Source: Psychrobacillus sp. FSL K6-2836
Lineage (GTDB): Bacteria > Bacillota > Bacilli > Bacillales_A > Planococcaceae
DNA length: 64,000 nucleotides
Assembly: GCF_038003085.1 (NCBI RefSeq)
Contig: NZ_JBBOOM010000001.1
Location: 3,534,001 to 3,598,000 of the forward strand
Direction: 5' to 3'
Positions 46,794-56,095 of the stretch are shown piece after piece. The position numbers and the translations under genes are program-made. The stretch's first letter is position 1. Every line of letters begins with the position of its first letter. Under the pieces are notes generated by a model. It was given only the letters and a program-made list of their open reading frames with translations. It did not search any database and was not told the DNA's origin.

Positions 46794-47156
46794 TTATTGT
46801 AGCTTTTCTCTTTTCTCTTTAATCACTTCGGCTAAATCATCCCGTACAGTCTTATCGGACAATTTCACACCCGACAGGTAAGCTGCACGACCCATCATAT
46901 GACCCCCTACAGGTCCCGTGATGAATATAAAGACGATTCCGAGTAAAATACGAGAATTGAAATGACCTTCGATTAACCAAAAATGAAGGAATACTCCTAG
47001 TAATATGCTCATTACCCCTAAAGTAGCACTTTTTGAGGCAGCATGAGCTCTAGAGAATGCATCGGGTAGGCGTACTAAACCAATAGCAGTAACTAAGATG
47101 AAAATGGTTCCAAAAGAAATAGTAGCAATGATAAGTATATTAGCTATTACGGTCAC
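46794..47156 (-). CDS. mrpG: Na+/H+ antiporter subunit MrpG
   Basis: A 120-residue, three-helix subunit: LVTAIGLVRLPDAFSRAHAASKSATLG is the family signature region (LPDAFSRAHAA), then GPVGGHMMGRAAY. It belongs to the seven-subunit Mrp complex, which exchanges Na+ for H+ at high pH and salt. The frame opens at 47198, but GTG 47156 gives the normal length and a 17-base overlap with mrpF. Last gene of the operon. Confidence 0.92.
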   Translation of the reverse strand: MTVIANILIIATISFGTIFILVTAIGLVRLPDAFSRAHAASKSATLGVMSILLGVFLHFWLIEGHFNSRILLGIVFIFITGPVGGHMMGRAAYLSGVKLSDKTVRDDLAEVIKEKREKLQ

Positions 47157-47421
47157 GTTGAATGATTTCTCCCTTCTCCGTGAATTTAGAAAAAGCAACA
47201 GTCCCGATAAAAGATAGAACCGCTAGTAACAATATAACCTCTAAGAAAAAGACGGTATCAAAAAGAATGGATATAAGCCCGATCAGCGTTATAAGCCCTA
47301 CTCCTACAGCATCCAATGCAATAACACGGTCAGGAGTAGAAGGACCTTTCACTAGGCGATAAACAAAGCCTAGAATAGATAAACTGATTAACACTACAAT
47401 TACCCATAGAAAGGTTATCAT
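47140..47421 (-). CDS. mrpF: Na+/H+ antiporter subunit MrpF
   Basis: A 93-residue, three-helix subunit with the MrpF signature RLVKGPSTPDRVIALDAVG. It overlaps mrpE at its start by 4 bases (ATGA-type) and mrpG at its end, as expected for stoichiometric subunits of one complex. Length is normal. Confidence 0.93.
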   Translation of the reverse strand: MITFLWVIVVLISLSILGFVYRLVKGPSTPDRVIALDAVGVGLITLIGLISILFDTVFFLEVILLLAVLSFIGTVAFSKFTEKGEIIQRDRNS

Positions 47422-47897
47422 GATCTGCTCACCTCCAAAATGGCTTTTTCGAATGTATTACGTATGGATTCTACCGCTTCATCAATATCTTCAAAATCTA
47501 TGGAGTGGATATACAATGTTTTATTGTCATCTGAAATATCAATTACTACTGTACCTGGTGTTAAAGTGATTAAACTAGACAAAAGGGTAATCTCCCAATC
47601 TTGTTCCAGTACCGTTGGCATCGCGAAGATTGCTGGACGAATAGGCATTGTTGGTTGTACGATTAACTTTAATACAGAAAAGTTGGACAACACAAGTTCC
47701 TTTAAGAATAGACTAGCTAACTTAATGACGGCCCATAGACGATCCATATAAAATCTAGAGCTAAAGGATTTACGAAGCATGAAAAGCATCAACAGACCAA
47801 GTAAATAACCTACTATAAACGTCGTAGGCTTAAAAGAAACTGATAGGAACATCCAGGTAAGTGCGATTAGTACATTCAATAAAATTTGGAAAGCCAT
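47418..47897 (-). CDS. mrpE: Na+/H+ antiporter subunit MrpE
   Basis: A 159-residue subunit: two to three N-terminal helices (LLNVLIALTWMFLSVSF; FIVGYLLGLLMLFML) and a soluble C-terminal domain with SLITLTPGTVVIDISDD, the conserved TPGT motif of MrpE. It starts two bases after mrpD and is needed for assembly of the complex in relatives. Confidence 0.93.
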   Translation of the reverse strand: MAFQILLNVLIALTWMFLSVSFKPTTFIVGYLLGLLMLFMLRKSFSSRFYMDRLWAVIKLASLFLKELVLSNFSVLKLIVQPTMPIRPAIFAMPTVLEQDWEITLLSSLITLTPGTVVIDISDDNKTLYIHSIDFEDIDEAVESIRNTFEKAILEVSRS

Positions 47898-47898
47898 A

Positions 47899-49395
47899 TT
47901 ATTTCACCCCTTCGAATACAGCATCAACATAAATAGAAGGATCGAGGAGCACATTTGTTGCATCAGCCATAAATGGTACCAAGTATTCTGCACCAACACC
48001 ATATAGGACAGTAATACCAGCTAATGTGATGGCTGGAGCCAATAAATGACGGTATTTTTTCTTACTAATAAGATGATCTCCTTTTTCCTCGCCCCAGAAT
48101 GCGTAGATGAAAATACGAATTGCTGAAAGAAGAACTAGAAGACTTGACGCTAGGATGAAGATACTTTGCCATAAAAGCTCACCTTCAAATCCACCTTGTA
48201 CGATTAAAAGCTTCCCAATAAAACCACTTAGAGGAGGAATACCAGCTAGTCCAAATGCAACGATTAAGTAACACCATGCTAGCAAGGGATAGCGCTTCAT
48301 AAGACCGCCCATTTTACGTAAATCTGAAGTTCCTGTTATCTTAATAATAATTCCTATCAATAGGAACAGTGCACCTTTAATGAGAATATCATGGATCAAA
48401 TAAAATACAGACCCCATCATTCCGCTTTCATTCATCACAGATGCCCCAAACAATATAACACCCACTGCTATGACGATATTGTAAATAATAATTTGTTTCA
48501 CATCAAAATACGCTAGAGCTCCAATACAGCCTACTACAATAGTAAGAATGGACAGTATCATTAATAAGTTATGCGTATACCCAATATCTGCTGTGAAAAA
48601 TAAGGTATACGTTCGCATGATTGCATATACTCCAACTTTTGTTAGCAGTGCTCCAAATAACGCAAGGACTGGAACAGGTGGGGCTGCATACGATCCTGGT
48701 AACCAGAAGAATAAAGGGAATATACCGCCCTTAATTCCAAATACGATAAGGAATAGTACAGCTATAACTGTGACAATTCCGGAAGGTCCTACTTCTGCTA
48801 GCTTTACAGAAATATCCGCCATATTCAGCGTACCAACTACCGAATATAAATAACCTACTGTAATAACAAACAATGAGGAAGATACAACATTAACAATTAT
48901 GTATTTGATCGATTCTTTCAGCTGAACCTTTTCTCCTCCTAAAACAATCAAAACATAAGACGACATTAATAATACTTCAAAGAATACAAACATATTGAAA
49001 ATATCACCGGTAGTAAATGCACCATTTACACCAGTAAGCATGAATAGTATCGCTGGGTAATAAAATGCTTTTTCTCGTTCCTCTCCTATAGAAGTGAAGC
49101 TATACCACACTACAAATAATGCGATGATTAGAGAAGAAGTAACCAATAATGCAGAAAGCATATCAGAAACCATTGTAATTCCAAATGGAGGTGCCCAGCT
49201 ACCTAATGTGAGCGCTTGTACACCATCTACTTTTACTTTGTAAAGCAAGACAAAGGATGAAGCTAAAGCAAATAGCAAACCTATCATCGTTACAATTCGC
49301 TGAGCTTTCACTTTCTTAGGGAAAAGTAATAGAACAGCAGCAAACAGAAAAGGAATTAGGACAGGGAATAATAATAAGTTAATCATTGTCTTCAT
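47899..49395 (-). CDS. mrpD: Na+/H+ antiporter subunit MrpD
   Basis: A 498-residue, about 14-helix protein homologous to the antiporter-like subunits of complex I (NuoM/N). Key stretches are MFVFFEVLLMSSYVL, with the conserved membrane glutamate, and FGIKGGIFPLFFWLPGSYAAPP, with the conserved lysine. It would form a proton channel of the Mrp complex. It overlaps mrpC by 17 bases. Confidence 0.95.
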   Translation of the reverse strand: MKTMINLLLFPVLIPFLFAAVLLLFPKKVKAQRIVTMIGLLFALASSFVLLYKVKVDGVQALTLGSWAPPFGITMVSDMLSALLVTSSLIIALFVVWYSFTSIGEEREKAFYYPAILFMLTGVNGAFTTGDIFNMFVFFEVLLMSSYVLIVLGGEKVQLKESIKYIIVNVVSSSLFVITVGYLYSVVGTLNMADISVKLAEVGPSGIVTVIAVLFLIVFGIKGGIFPLFFWLPGSYAAPPVPVLALFGALLTKVGVYAIMRTYTLFFTADIGYTHNLLMILSILTIVVGCIGALAYFDVKQIIIYNIVIAVGVILFGASVMNESGMMGSVFYLIHDILIKGALFLLIGIIIKITGTSDLRKMGGLMKRYPLLAWCYLIVAFGLAGIPPLSGFIGKLLIVQGGFEGELLWQSIFILASSLLVLLSAIRIFIYAFWGEEKGDHLISKKKYRHLLAPAITLAGITVLYGVGAEYLVPFMADATNVLLDPSIYVDAVFEGVK

Positions 49396-49720
49396 TTCCT
49401 TTCATTAAATCCATATTATCGGTACCAACAACTTTATAAGTACGGTAAGCTAAAACGAGCGAAAACGCAGTTACACCAAAGCTAATTACAATCGCAGTTA
49501 AAATTAGCGCTTGTGGTAATGGATCTGCATAATCAGTAATTCCGTCTGCTAAAACTGGAGCAGATTCTCCACCTAAACCACCCATCGTCAGTAGTAATAG
49601 ATGTGTTCCATGACTAAGTAAACCAGTGCCAATTATTATACGTATTAAACTTCTAGAGAGTATTAAATAGACGGCAGCCATAAATAGAAAGCCGATTAAA
49701 ATGGACATCAGGATCTCCAT
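49379..49720 (-). CDS. mrpC: Na+/H+ antiporter subunit MrpC
   Basis: A 113-residue, three-helix subunit homologous to NuoK (LSRSLIRIIIGTGLLSHGTHLLLL; DPLPQALILTAIVISFG, where PQALILTAIVI is the family signature). It overlaps mrpB by one base and mrpD by 17 bases in the usual A-B-C-D-E-F-G order. Confidence 0.95.
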   Translation of the reverse strand: MEILMSILIGFLFMAAVYLILSRSLIRIIIGTGLLSHGTHLLLLTMGGLGGESAPVLADGITDYADPLPQALILTAIVISFGVTAFSLVLAYRTYKVVGTDNMDLMKGNEDND

Positions 49721-50142
49721 TATTCATCTCCTCCTATCATTTGGATAATGGTCATCGTAACTCCAACAACTACTAAGTAAACACCCGTGTCGAAAAACAT
49801 AGCGGTATGAATAGAAGTTTCTCCAAGCAGTGGTAAGTTAAAGTAATCGTATACATGGGTGAAGAATGGGACATCAAAGAAAATAGAACCTGCTGCAGTT
49901 AATATTGAAATCAACAGACCAATAGCAGTAACTACTGTGTAATTGAAAGGTAACATTTCCTGTACAGTTTTTAAATCGAAAGCTAACATAAGCAAAACTA
50001 TAGCGCTAGACATGACTAATCCGCCTACAAACCCTCCACCAGGAGTATAATGACCTGCAAAAAAGATATGAATGGAGAATAGAAAGATGATGAAAAACAC
50101 TACCTTTGTGGCCGTTTGAATAATTAAATCATTTGTTTTCAA
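49720..50142 (-). CDS. mrpB: Na+/H+ antiporter subunit MrpB
   Basis: A 140-residue, four-helix protein of the MnhB/MrpB domain (GHYTPGGGFVGGLVMSSAI is the signature). It overlaps mrpA by 14 bases. In some bacteria this domain is also fused to MrpA; here both the MrpA C-terminal domain and separate MrpB are present, the standard Bacillus type (group 1) arrangement. Confidence 0.95.
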   Translation of the reverse strand: MKTNDLIIQTATKVVFFIIFLFSIHIFFAGHYTPGGGFVGGLVMSSAIVLLMLAFDLKTVQEMLPFNYTVVTAIGLLISILTAAGSIFFDVPFFTHVYDYFNLPLLGETSIHTAMFFDTGVYLVVVGVTMTIIQMIGGDE

Positions 50143-52561
50143 CTTTTCTATCTCCTTTCTTTTTTGCTAGGCGAACTGTGATCATTCCTATAATTCCAAG
50201 TGATGCAATAGTAAGTACACTAATTTCAAATAATGTATCGAAGCCACGATAATCGACTAAAATTACATTTACAATATTTCCTCCACCGGCCTCTGAATAG
50301 ACGGTTTCCTTGTAATATTCAGAGATGGATGAGACTAGCTTTTGGGAATGAGAGGCAATAGCTATTAACGTAACCATGATACCCACACCTAAAGCAATGA
50401 GGAAGTTATTCAAGCGGAAACGACGATCTTCTTTCCCTTTTTCATACTTGTCCATCTTAGGAAGGTGATAGAAAGCACCTAAAAATAGAGCTACCGATAC
50501 AGTTTCTATAACTAACTGAGTTAACGCTAAATCTGGCGCCTTAAAAATGATATAAAATAACGCCACTGTATAACCAACTGCTCCAAGAGCAATAATTGCT
50601 GTTAATCGAGATTTAGTTACCAAAATAGTAATAGTACTGATTATCAGCACAATGGAAATTAATACCTCAAAAAATTGAATTGGTGCTAAATTTGTAAGAT
50701 CCATAATAAATGCATCTTTTATCCACATTGTAAGTGCTAATAGAATAATTAGCGCCGCAAACATATACATTAAATAAGAACGAATTGATCCAGTCATATA
50801 AGAAGAAGATAATCGATTTGCACCTTTGTCTGATAGGTTCATCAGTCCATCATAAAAACTGTTGAGTGATATTTTAGAAGGCATCCTGTCGTAAACAGGT
50901 GACCATTTATTAATCGTTTTGTATAAGATGAAACCTATTAAAAAGACGCCTAATGTCATGTACAATGCTACAGAGCCAAAGCCATGCCATGCTTTTATCT
51001 TAAATCCAATATCTGCTGGTACTTGATAAGCTATTGGCTGAATGGCAGCTACAGCCGGTTTTATGAAAGTGTTCCCAAAAAAGTTTGGAACAAAGAAAAT
51101 AACTATGACAAGTATTGCTAATATTCCTGGAGACACGAGCATACCAAACGGGGCTTCATGTGCTTTTTTAGGTAATAGCTCTGGTTTGTATTTTCCACGA
51201 AATGTATGCAATACGAAGTACAGGCTATACACAAACGTGAAAACACTAGCGATCCATGCAACTAGTGGGAACAAAATCCACCATGATTCCAAAGCATGTA
51301 CATTGAAATGCTGTAAGGAAAGGGTAGCATCTAAAAACATTTCCTTGCTTAAGAATCCATTAAATAGCGGAATACCAGCCATTGAGAAGCTACCGATCAT
51401 AGCGATAGTAAAGCTAATAGGCATCAGGCTCATTAATCCGCCCAGCTTACGAATATCTCGAGTTCCTGTTTCATGATCAATAATACCTGCTATCATAAAC
51501 AAGCTGCCTTTAAACGTAGCATGATTCATTAAGTGGAATATTGCTGCAAAAGAAGCGAATGTAAAGGTAGCCACTAAATCTCCAGTAACATGATAAGAGA
51601 TAGAACCTATACCAAGCAAGGACATGATCAACCCAAGCTGGCTTACTGTAGAGAAAGCTAGTATTGCCTTTAAATCTGTTTGCTTCACTGCAAAGACAGA
51701 GCCCCAGAACAATGTCAGTAATCCTACTCCTGTTACGAGCCAAACCCAAACTTCAGATAAAGCGAATATGGGTGTGAATCTTGCAACTAAGTATAAGCCT
51801 GCTTTAACCATAGTTGCTGAATGCAGGTAAGCACTGACCGGAGTCGGAGCTTCCATTGCATCTGGTAACCATATGTAAAATGGAAACTGAGCGGATTTCG
51901 TAAATGCCCCGATTAGTACGAGCACTAGTGCCCAGATAAATAACTCATGGTTAACAAGTGTTGGAGCCTGATCGATTAATTCACGAATAGAGAACGTTTC
52001 TCCCATAATACCTAATAATAGGAATCCTCCTAGCATCATCAGCCCGCCGAATACAGTAATCAGCATCGATTTTAAAGCACCAAATCGAGAACGGTCCTTT
52101 GTATACCAATATCCGATTAGTAGAAAGGAAGAAATGGAGGTTAATTCCCAAAAGAAATATAAACTTATGAGATGGTCCGATTGGACAACTCCAAGCATTG
52201 CACTCATAAATAGTAATAAGTAAACGTAGAAGTTACCTAATTTCTCTTTCGCTTTATCTAGATAAAAGATAGAGTAGAGAATTACTAATGCTCCAATTCC
52301 GGTTATAAGTAGTGAAAAAAGTAAACTTAGCCCGTCTATGTATGAAACTAATGAAATATCCAATGATGGAATCCATTCAAATTTATCTAAATATGTGGAG
52401 CCATCCATTATGGCGGATATATATGTTGCATAAAACCCAACTAAAACAACGGGTACAATTAACACAAACCATCCTGTATGGATACTTGAAATCTTTTTGA
52501 ATAAAAATGGAATAACTAGAGCCGCTAAGATGGGCAAGAAAATTGCAAAAATTAGGGACAA
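50129..52561 (-). CDS. mrpA: Na+/H+ antiporter subunit MrpA
   Basis: An 810-residue protein of about 20 helices. The N-terminal two-thirds is NuoL-like (YFFWELTSISSFLLIGYW with the conserved glutamate; AFTKSAQFPFYIWLPDAMEAPTPVSA), and the C-terminal part carries the MrpA/MrpB-linked domain (FKAPDLALTQLVIETVS). It is the largest subunit and a candidate Na+ path. Start TTG 52561 is six bases after GGAGG; no closer ATG exists. First gene of the mrp operon. Confidence 0.95.
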   Translation of the reverse strand: MSLIFAIFLPILAALVIPFLFKKISSIHTGWFVLIVPVVLVGFYATYISAIMDGSTYLDKFEWIPSLDISLVSYIDGLSLLFSLLITGIGALVILYSIFYLDKAKEKLGNFYVYLLLFMSAMLGVVQSDHLISLYFFWELTSISSFLLIGYWYTKDRSRFGALKSMLITVFGGLMMLGGFLLLGIMGETFSIRELIDQAPTLVNHELFIWALVLVLIGAFTKSAQFPFYIWLPDAMEAPTPVSAYLHSATMVKAGLYLVARFTPIFALSEVWVWLVTGVGLLTLFWGSVFAVKQTDLKAILAFSTVSQLGLIMSLLGIGSISYHVTGDLVATFTFASFAAIFHLMNHATFKGSLFMIAGIIDHETGTRDIRKLGGLMSLMPISFTIAMIGSFSMAGIPLFNGFLSKEMFLDATLSLQHFNVHALESWWILFPLVAWIASVFTFVYSLYFVLHTFRGKYKPELLPKKAHEAPFGMLVSPGILAILVIVIFFVPNFFGNTFIKPAVAAIQPIAYQVPADIGFKIKAWHGFGSVALYMTLGVFLIGFILYKTINKWSPVYDRMPSKISLNSFYDGLMNLSDKGANRLSSSYMTGSIRSYLMYMFAALIILLALTMWIKDAFIMDLTNLAPIQFFEVLISIVLIISTITILVTKSRLTAIIALGAVGYTVALFYIIFKAPDLALTQLVIETVSVALFLGAFYHLPKMDKYEKGKEDRRFRLNNFLIALGVGIMVTLIAIASHSQKLVSSISEYYKETVYSEAGGGNIVNVILVDYRGFDTLFEISVLTIASLGIIGMITVRLAKKKGDRKVENK

Positions 52562-52806
52562 GTGAATCCTCCTCTCAAGTATATGTATTCTAATGTATCC
52601 CTAAAATTATAACGCAAATAAGTATTAATTGCATGGGAAAGTAATGGTTACTATTGCATATAGGTTCTTTCTTTCGATATGATATTTAGGAATAGTTAAA
52701 TAAGTAGAACTAGGTTATTTTACAGTGTCACAAAAAATTCACTTGCTCCAACAACAGTCGTAGCAAAAAGGAAAAATAACAGTAACAGTCTATTAAAGGA
52801 GTACAT

Positions 52807-53367
52807 ATGAAAAACCCCTATGTGTTTGGCTTTTTACCACTAATTACAATAGTATTATTCAGTTTCTCATTTGCTATATTTACAATGAATGAAGTTATAG
52901 AGCTTTTTAAGGTAATTGGTGTGTACAGTGGAATGAGAGAATTTCTTTCGGATTTAGAACTAAAACTGTTTTTATTGATTTTACTGGCATTAATCTATTT
53001 TATGATTTTCTCTGCATTAAAACTAATTGCAGAAACAATTCATGAAATAGGAATGTTATTTTTCTCAAAGGACTTTGAAGGAAAAACTATGGCACAGGCA
53101 CGTGGAGGCTTTGTAATATTTTTTATAGGAGCAGTAATTTCTCTAGTAGGATTTCAATCGATTCAAATATTGCTAATTATCTTTATGTTGACTAGTTTTA
53201 TATATTTTGTTTATGTCGTATATAAATTGAGCAACTCGATGAGTCTTGTCGGTACACTAGGATTAGTCATGTTTGAAATCATTGTCTGGAGTCTTTTCAT
53301 CGCACTCGTTATATATATAATTATCAAATTATACAATGGTATAGTCGCAAGTCTTCCATTACTTTAA
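52807..53367 (+). CDS. Five-helix membrane protein, YufK/DUF5366-like
   Basis: A 186-residue, very hydrophobic protein with about five helices (FLPLITIVLFSFSFAIF; LFLLILLALIYFMIF; FVIFFIGAVISLVGF; ILLIIFMLTSFIYFVYVVY; VMFEIIVWSLFIALVIY). AAAGGAG precedes ATG 52807. Its place divergent to mrpA and its length suggest the YufK-type protein of B. subtilis, though I cannot confirm this by alignment. Function unknown. Confidence 0.65.
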   Translation: MKNPYVFGFLPLITIVLFSFSFAIFTMNEVIELFKVIGVYSGMREFLSDLELKLFLLILLALIYFMIFSALKLIAETIHEIGMLFFSKDFEGKTMAQARGGFVIFFIGAVISLVGFQSIQILLIIFMLTSFIYFVYVVYKLSNSMSLVGTLGLVMFEIIVWSLFIALVIYIIIKLYNGIVASLPLL

Positions 53368-53388
53368 GATATTTTTAAAGTAATACTG

Positions 53389-53615
53389 TTGATTTTCGTA
53401 ACAACGCCCTACTATGTTTCGAAGCTAGCGAAGCGATGCAGAAACAGTAGGATGCTTTCCGTTGGCGAAGCCGAGCCTCCTCGGGCTCATAATATGCTAT
53501 TCACGATTGCTGACACACAATCTAGGTGTCTAGCCTTCGTACATAGAAATACTCCTGTGGGGGGCTCAACTTTCTCGCTTCCCTCACTGGAGTCGCCGAC
53601 TATAACGAAAATCAA
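53389..53615 (+). repeat. Hairpin-type intergenic element, copy C
   Basis: Terminal inverted repeats are perfect over 11 bases: TTGATTTTCGT at 53389 and ACGAAAATCAA ending at 53615. Inside are GGATGCTTTCCGTTGGCG and CTGGAGTCGCC as in copies A and B, plus an extra central segment of about 90 bases. The rest of the 53368-53861 gap shows no gene. Confidence 0.8.
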
Positions 53616-53861
53616 AAATGGGTAGTACTTAGCCAATATTTAGTATGAGGTTTCAATTAAACACGAACACATTACATCCATATGTAACAATTCGATAACC
53701 CGCAAATCGGACGACACTTAGTCGTTCGAGATTAACCCATAGAAGTAAAGATGTATAATCTATTAAGAATAGGCAAATCATAGACTTATAGATTCTAGAT
53801 TGTAGATAAGAATACAAAGTTAATTGTTTGAAAATTATGTAATTAATAGTGAGGTATAGAT

Positions 53862-54746
53862 ATGGAAGCAATAGATAAAATCATAAACACGCTTAAGTAC
53901 AAGGACATTATTAAAGAAGAGAGTATAGATTATAAAGAAATAAAAAGTGGTACTACAAATGGAATTATATATAGTCTATTGAGTGAGGAGAAGCCATTAT
54001 ATGTATTGAAAAAAGATCAACCTGAAATTATTACTACAACTAAGGATTTCCTTATTACTTATAGAAACGTAAAGTTGCTGCCAAATGTACTTTACACAGA
54101 CGAAAACAATGAATTTATCGTGTACTCATATATTTTAGGAGATACTCATGTCAATCGAGGATCTAAATTAGAATGGATGACCATTATAGTTGAAGAACTA
54201 TTTAATAAATATAAAAAAGCAGATGAGAACGTAAGTCGTGGTAGGGTTACTGGGATTAATAGAAACTTATGGGCAGACTTTAATCTTGAAAGCTTGGAAT
54301 ATGCTAAAGCTAATATTGGGGATTTATTTTCGATTGAGGAACATAGGCGTGTAGAAGTTTTAGTAAATAAACTAAATACTTATGAATATCAGGAAGAGAA
54401 GTATTATTTGCACGGAGATGCTGGAGTTCATAATTTCGTATTTAATGACAATAAACTAAATGGAATTATTGACCCTTCACCACTAGTAGGTCCCAGGATT
54501 TATGATTTTACATACGCATTTTGCTCTTCTCCAGACGATTTAGACTTAGGGACATTATTTACTTCGTTTTCGTTATTGAACCTGGATAACTCAATCGATA
54601 ATTCAATGCTTTTGGAAGAGGTTCTTTTTCAATTGTATACCCGTATTGGGATTTGTAAAAAAGTCCATCCACAGGACTTAGATGCTTACCTTGAAGCGTG
54701 GAAGGAATGGCGAGAGTATCTGCCTTCTTTAAAGTACTACGAATAA
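53862..54746 (+). CDS. Aminoglycoside phosphotransferase (APH)-family kinase
   Basis: A 294-residue protein with the APH/choline-kinase fold. The catalytic Brenner-type motif is YLHGDAGVHNFVFND near residue 186 and the metal-binding Asp lies in GIIDPSPLVGPRIYDFTYAF. N-terminal ATP-binding lysine is probably in PLYVLKKDQ. It may phosphorylate a small metabolite or an antibiotic; nothing shows which. GAGGTATAG precedes the ATG. The next gene is a P-loop kinase-like protein 42 bases on. Confidence 0.82.
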   Translation: MEAIDKIINTLKYKDIIKEESIDYKEIKSGTTNGIIYSLLSEEKPLYVLKKDQPEIITTTKDFLITYRNVKLLPNVLYTDENNEFIVYSYILGDTHVNRGSKLEWMTIIVEELFNKYKKADENVSRGRVTGINRNLWADFNLESLEYAKANIGDLFSIEEHRRVEVLVNKLNTYEYQEEKYYLHGDAGVHNFVFNDNKLNGIIDPSPLVGPRIYDFTYAFCSSPDDLDLGTLFTSFSLLNLDNSIDNSMLLEEVLFQLYTRIGICKKVHPQDLDAYLEAWKEWREYLPSLKYYE

Positions 54747-54788
54747 TAGAGAAGATTTAACTTGAAATTTTAAGAATGGAGTTTTCTA

Positions 54789-55349
54789 ATGAAAAGATTA
54801 GCCATTATAACTGTAGGAAAAACGCATAGTGGCAAAACGACATTTGCCAAAGCTTTAGAAAAAGAACTTGCAAACTCAGTTGTGGTTGACCAAGATAATC
54901 ATGCTGAGTTCCTTCATACGTATTACCAATCTCTATTGCCCAAGCAGGGGAGTAACACGATAAAATATGCCATTACACAAACGATTGTAAATCATGCAGT
55001 TCATGAGACCAATTGTCATATTATTCTTTGCAATTCAAATCGTAATCGCAGAGGCCGATTGAGACTAATCGAATATTATCAAAACCAAGGTTTTCATTGT
55101 GTCCTCGTAAATTTTGAACTTCCAGATCATATTCTGAAAGTAAGAATTGCTGAAAGTAGGCGAAGTACAAAGATATTAAGAGTCGCTTCCACTTTTGATG
55201 AAGTATTCTCTAGGCAGCAGTCAGAGACCAATAAAGGCGATATAATAGAACCGACTGAAGAGGAAGCAGATCACTTATTTATTATTAAAAATTCGGATGG
55301 CATACCGTCTATTATTAGAGAAATCGTAGATCTGGCTGTAAACTTTTAA
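54789..55349 (+). CDS. P-loop kinase-like ATPase
   Basis: A 186-residue protein with an N-terminal P-loop TVGKTHSGKTT, a downstream acidic motif (VVVDQDNHAEFL), and a segment HIILCNSNRNRRGRLRLIEYY that fits a kinase of the AAA_33/zeta-like group. The lid region contains ESRRSTKILR. It probably phosphorylates a small molecule. No antitoxin gene lies beside it, so a zeta-toxin role is unlikely. It is likely co-transcribed with the APH gene. Confidence 0.72.
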   Translation: MKRLAIITVGKTHSGKTTFAKALEKELANSVVVDQDNHAEFLHTYYQSLLPKQGSNTIKYAITQTIVNHAVHETNCHIILCNSNRNRRGRLRLIEYYQNQGFHCVLVNFELPDHILKVRIAESRRSTKILRVASTFDEVFSRQQSETNKGDIIEPTEEEADHLFIIKNSDGIPSIIREIVDLAVNF

Positions 55350-55396
55350 ATAGATCATTTAAAATTGGCTACAATACTCAATTTCTAGGGAAAAAC

Positions 55397-55439
55397 AAAC
55401 CTCTTATTTTGAACAAATCTTGATCAAAATAAGAGGTTT
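55397..55439. terminator. Terminator after the APH/P-loop pair
   Basis: A perfect 16-bp stem AAACCTCTTATTTTGA / TCAAAATAAGAGGTTT with an 11-base loop. The T tail is short. Confidence 0.82.
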
Positions 55440-55681
55440 CACATTGTTATTCATTCTTATAAAAAGAAATTGATTATTTCGGAGGGCGAATATTAAACTA
55501 ACCCTAATAAGAAATTTTAATTATCTTCCCACCAAGTGAAGAGCTACACTGTCATCAACTGAATAACCCTCTTTTATTTTTTTTCTAATATTAATTGGTT
55601 AATAGAGGGCTTTCTCTCTTTATCAATTCCACTTCAATAACCTGCGTCTCAACAGTTCCCTTTGAAAAAATCGTTTCCGGT
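55440..55681. other. Gap with an orphan coding-like frame
   Basis: No complete gene. On the minus strand, about 55590-55697, a frame reads GQLKGKPETIFSKGTVE and ends ESPLLTN with no start codon. It abuts the 3' end of the membrane protein at 55682 and could be a decayed extension or neighbour. CCCTCT / AGAGGG repeats may form a weak terminator near 55567-55608. Confidence 0.35.
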
Positions 55682-55921
55682 TTACCCTTTAATTGACCTC
55701 ATTTTTTTCTTACCTATGAACCAAATTAGTATCGTCAGAACAAGTAGTATGAGTGGTGTCAAACCAACATATTTCCAAGCATTATTTGCTCCTGAAAAAT
55801 AATATGATATTGGTATAAATGTAATTGTACTAATTAATAAGAATACCCAAGACTTTTTAATAATACCTACCATTAAAGCTAAAATTGAAATAAATAATGA
55901 AAGTTGCCATAATAATAACAT
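55682..55921 (-). CDS. Small three-helix membrane protein, unknown
   Basis: A 79-residue protein with three hydrophobic segments (LLLWQLSLFISILALMVGII; WVFLLISTITFIPISYYF; YVGLTPLILLVLTILIWFI) and a basic C terminus. GGAGGTAG precedes ATG 55921; the frame extends further upstream without a better start. No family recognised. Confidence 0.65.
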   Translation of the reverse strand: MLLLWQLSLFISILALMVGIIKKSWVFLLISTITFIPISYYFSGANNAWKYVGLTPLILLVLTILIWFIGKKKMRSIKG

Positions 55922-56095
55922 TTTTCTACCTCCATTTAACTTATTCATTCATAAACTACCAGTTTGTAATTGAAGCTACCTCCAGCTTTTCCCCATTTCA
56001 AATACAGAATTCGCATTGAGGTAAATTTATTAAAAAAGAAAATAGCAGTAAAATTATCTTTCTTTGGGGAATTATAAATGAAAGGAGTGAAAACA

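Noticed and set aside
51042-51476. 144-codon plus-strand frame
   Set aside because: Antisense to mrpA, no start signal.
53389-53625. 78-codon plus-strand frame
   Set aside because: It lies inside hairpin element C; its length reflects the GC-rich repeat, not coding.
54789-55349. Zeta-type toxin of a toxin-antitoxin pair
   Set aside because: Only the P-loop fits; no epsilon-like antitoxin gene is adjacent, and the upstream gene is an APH-type kinase.
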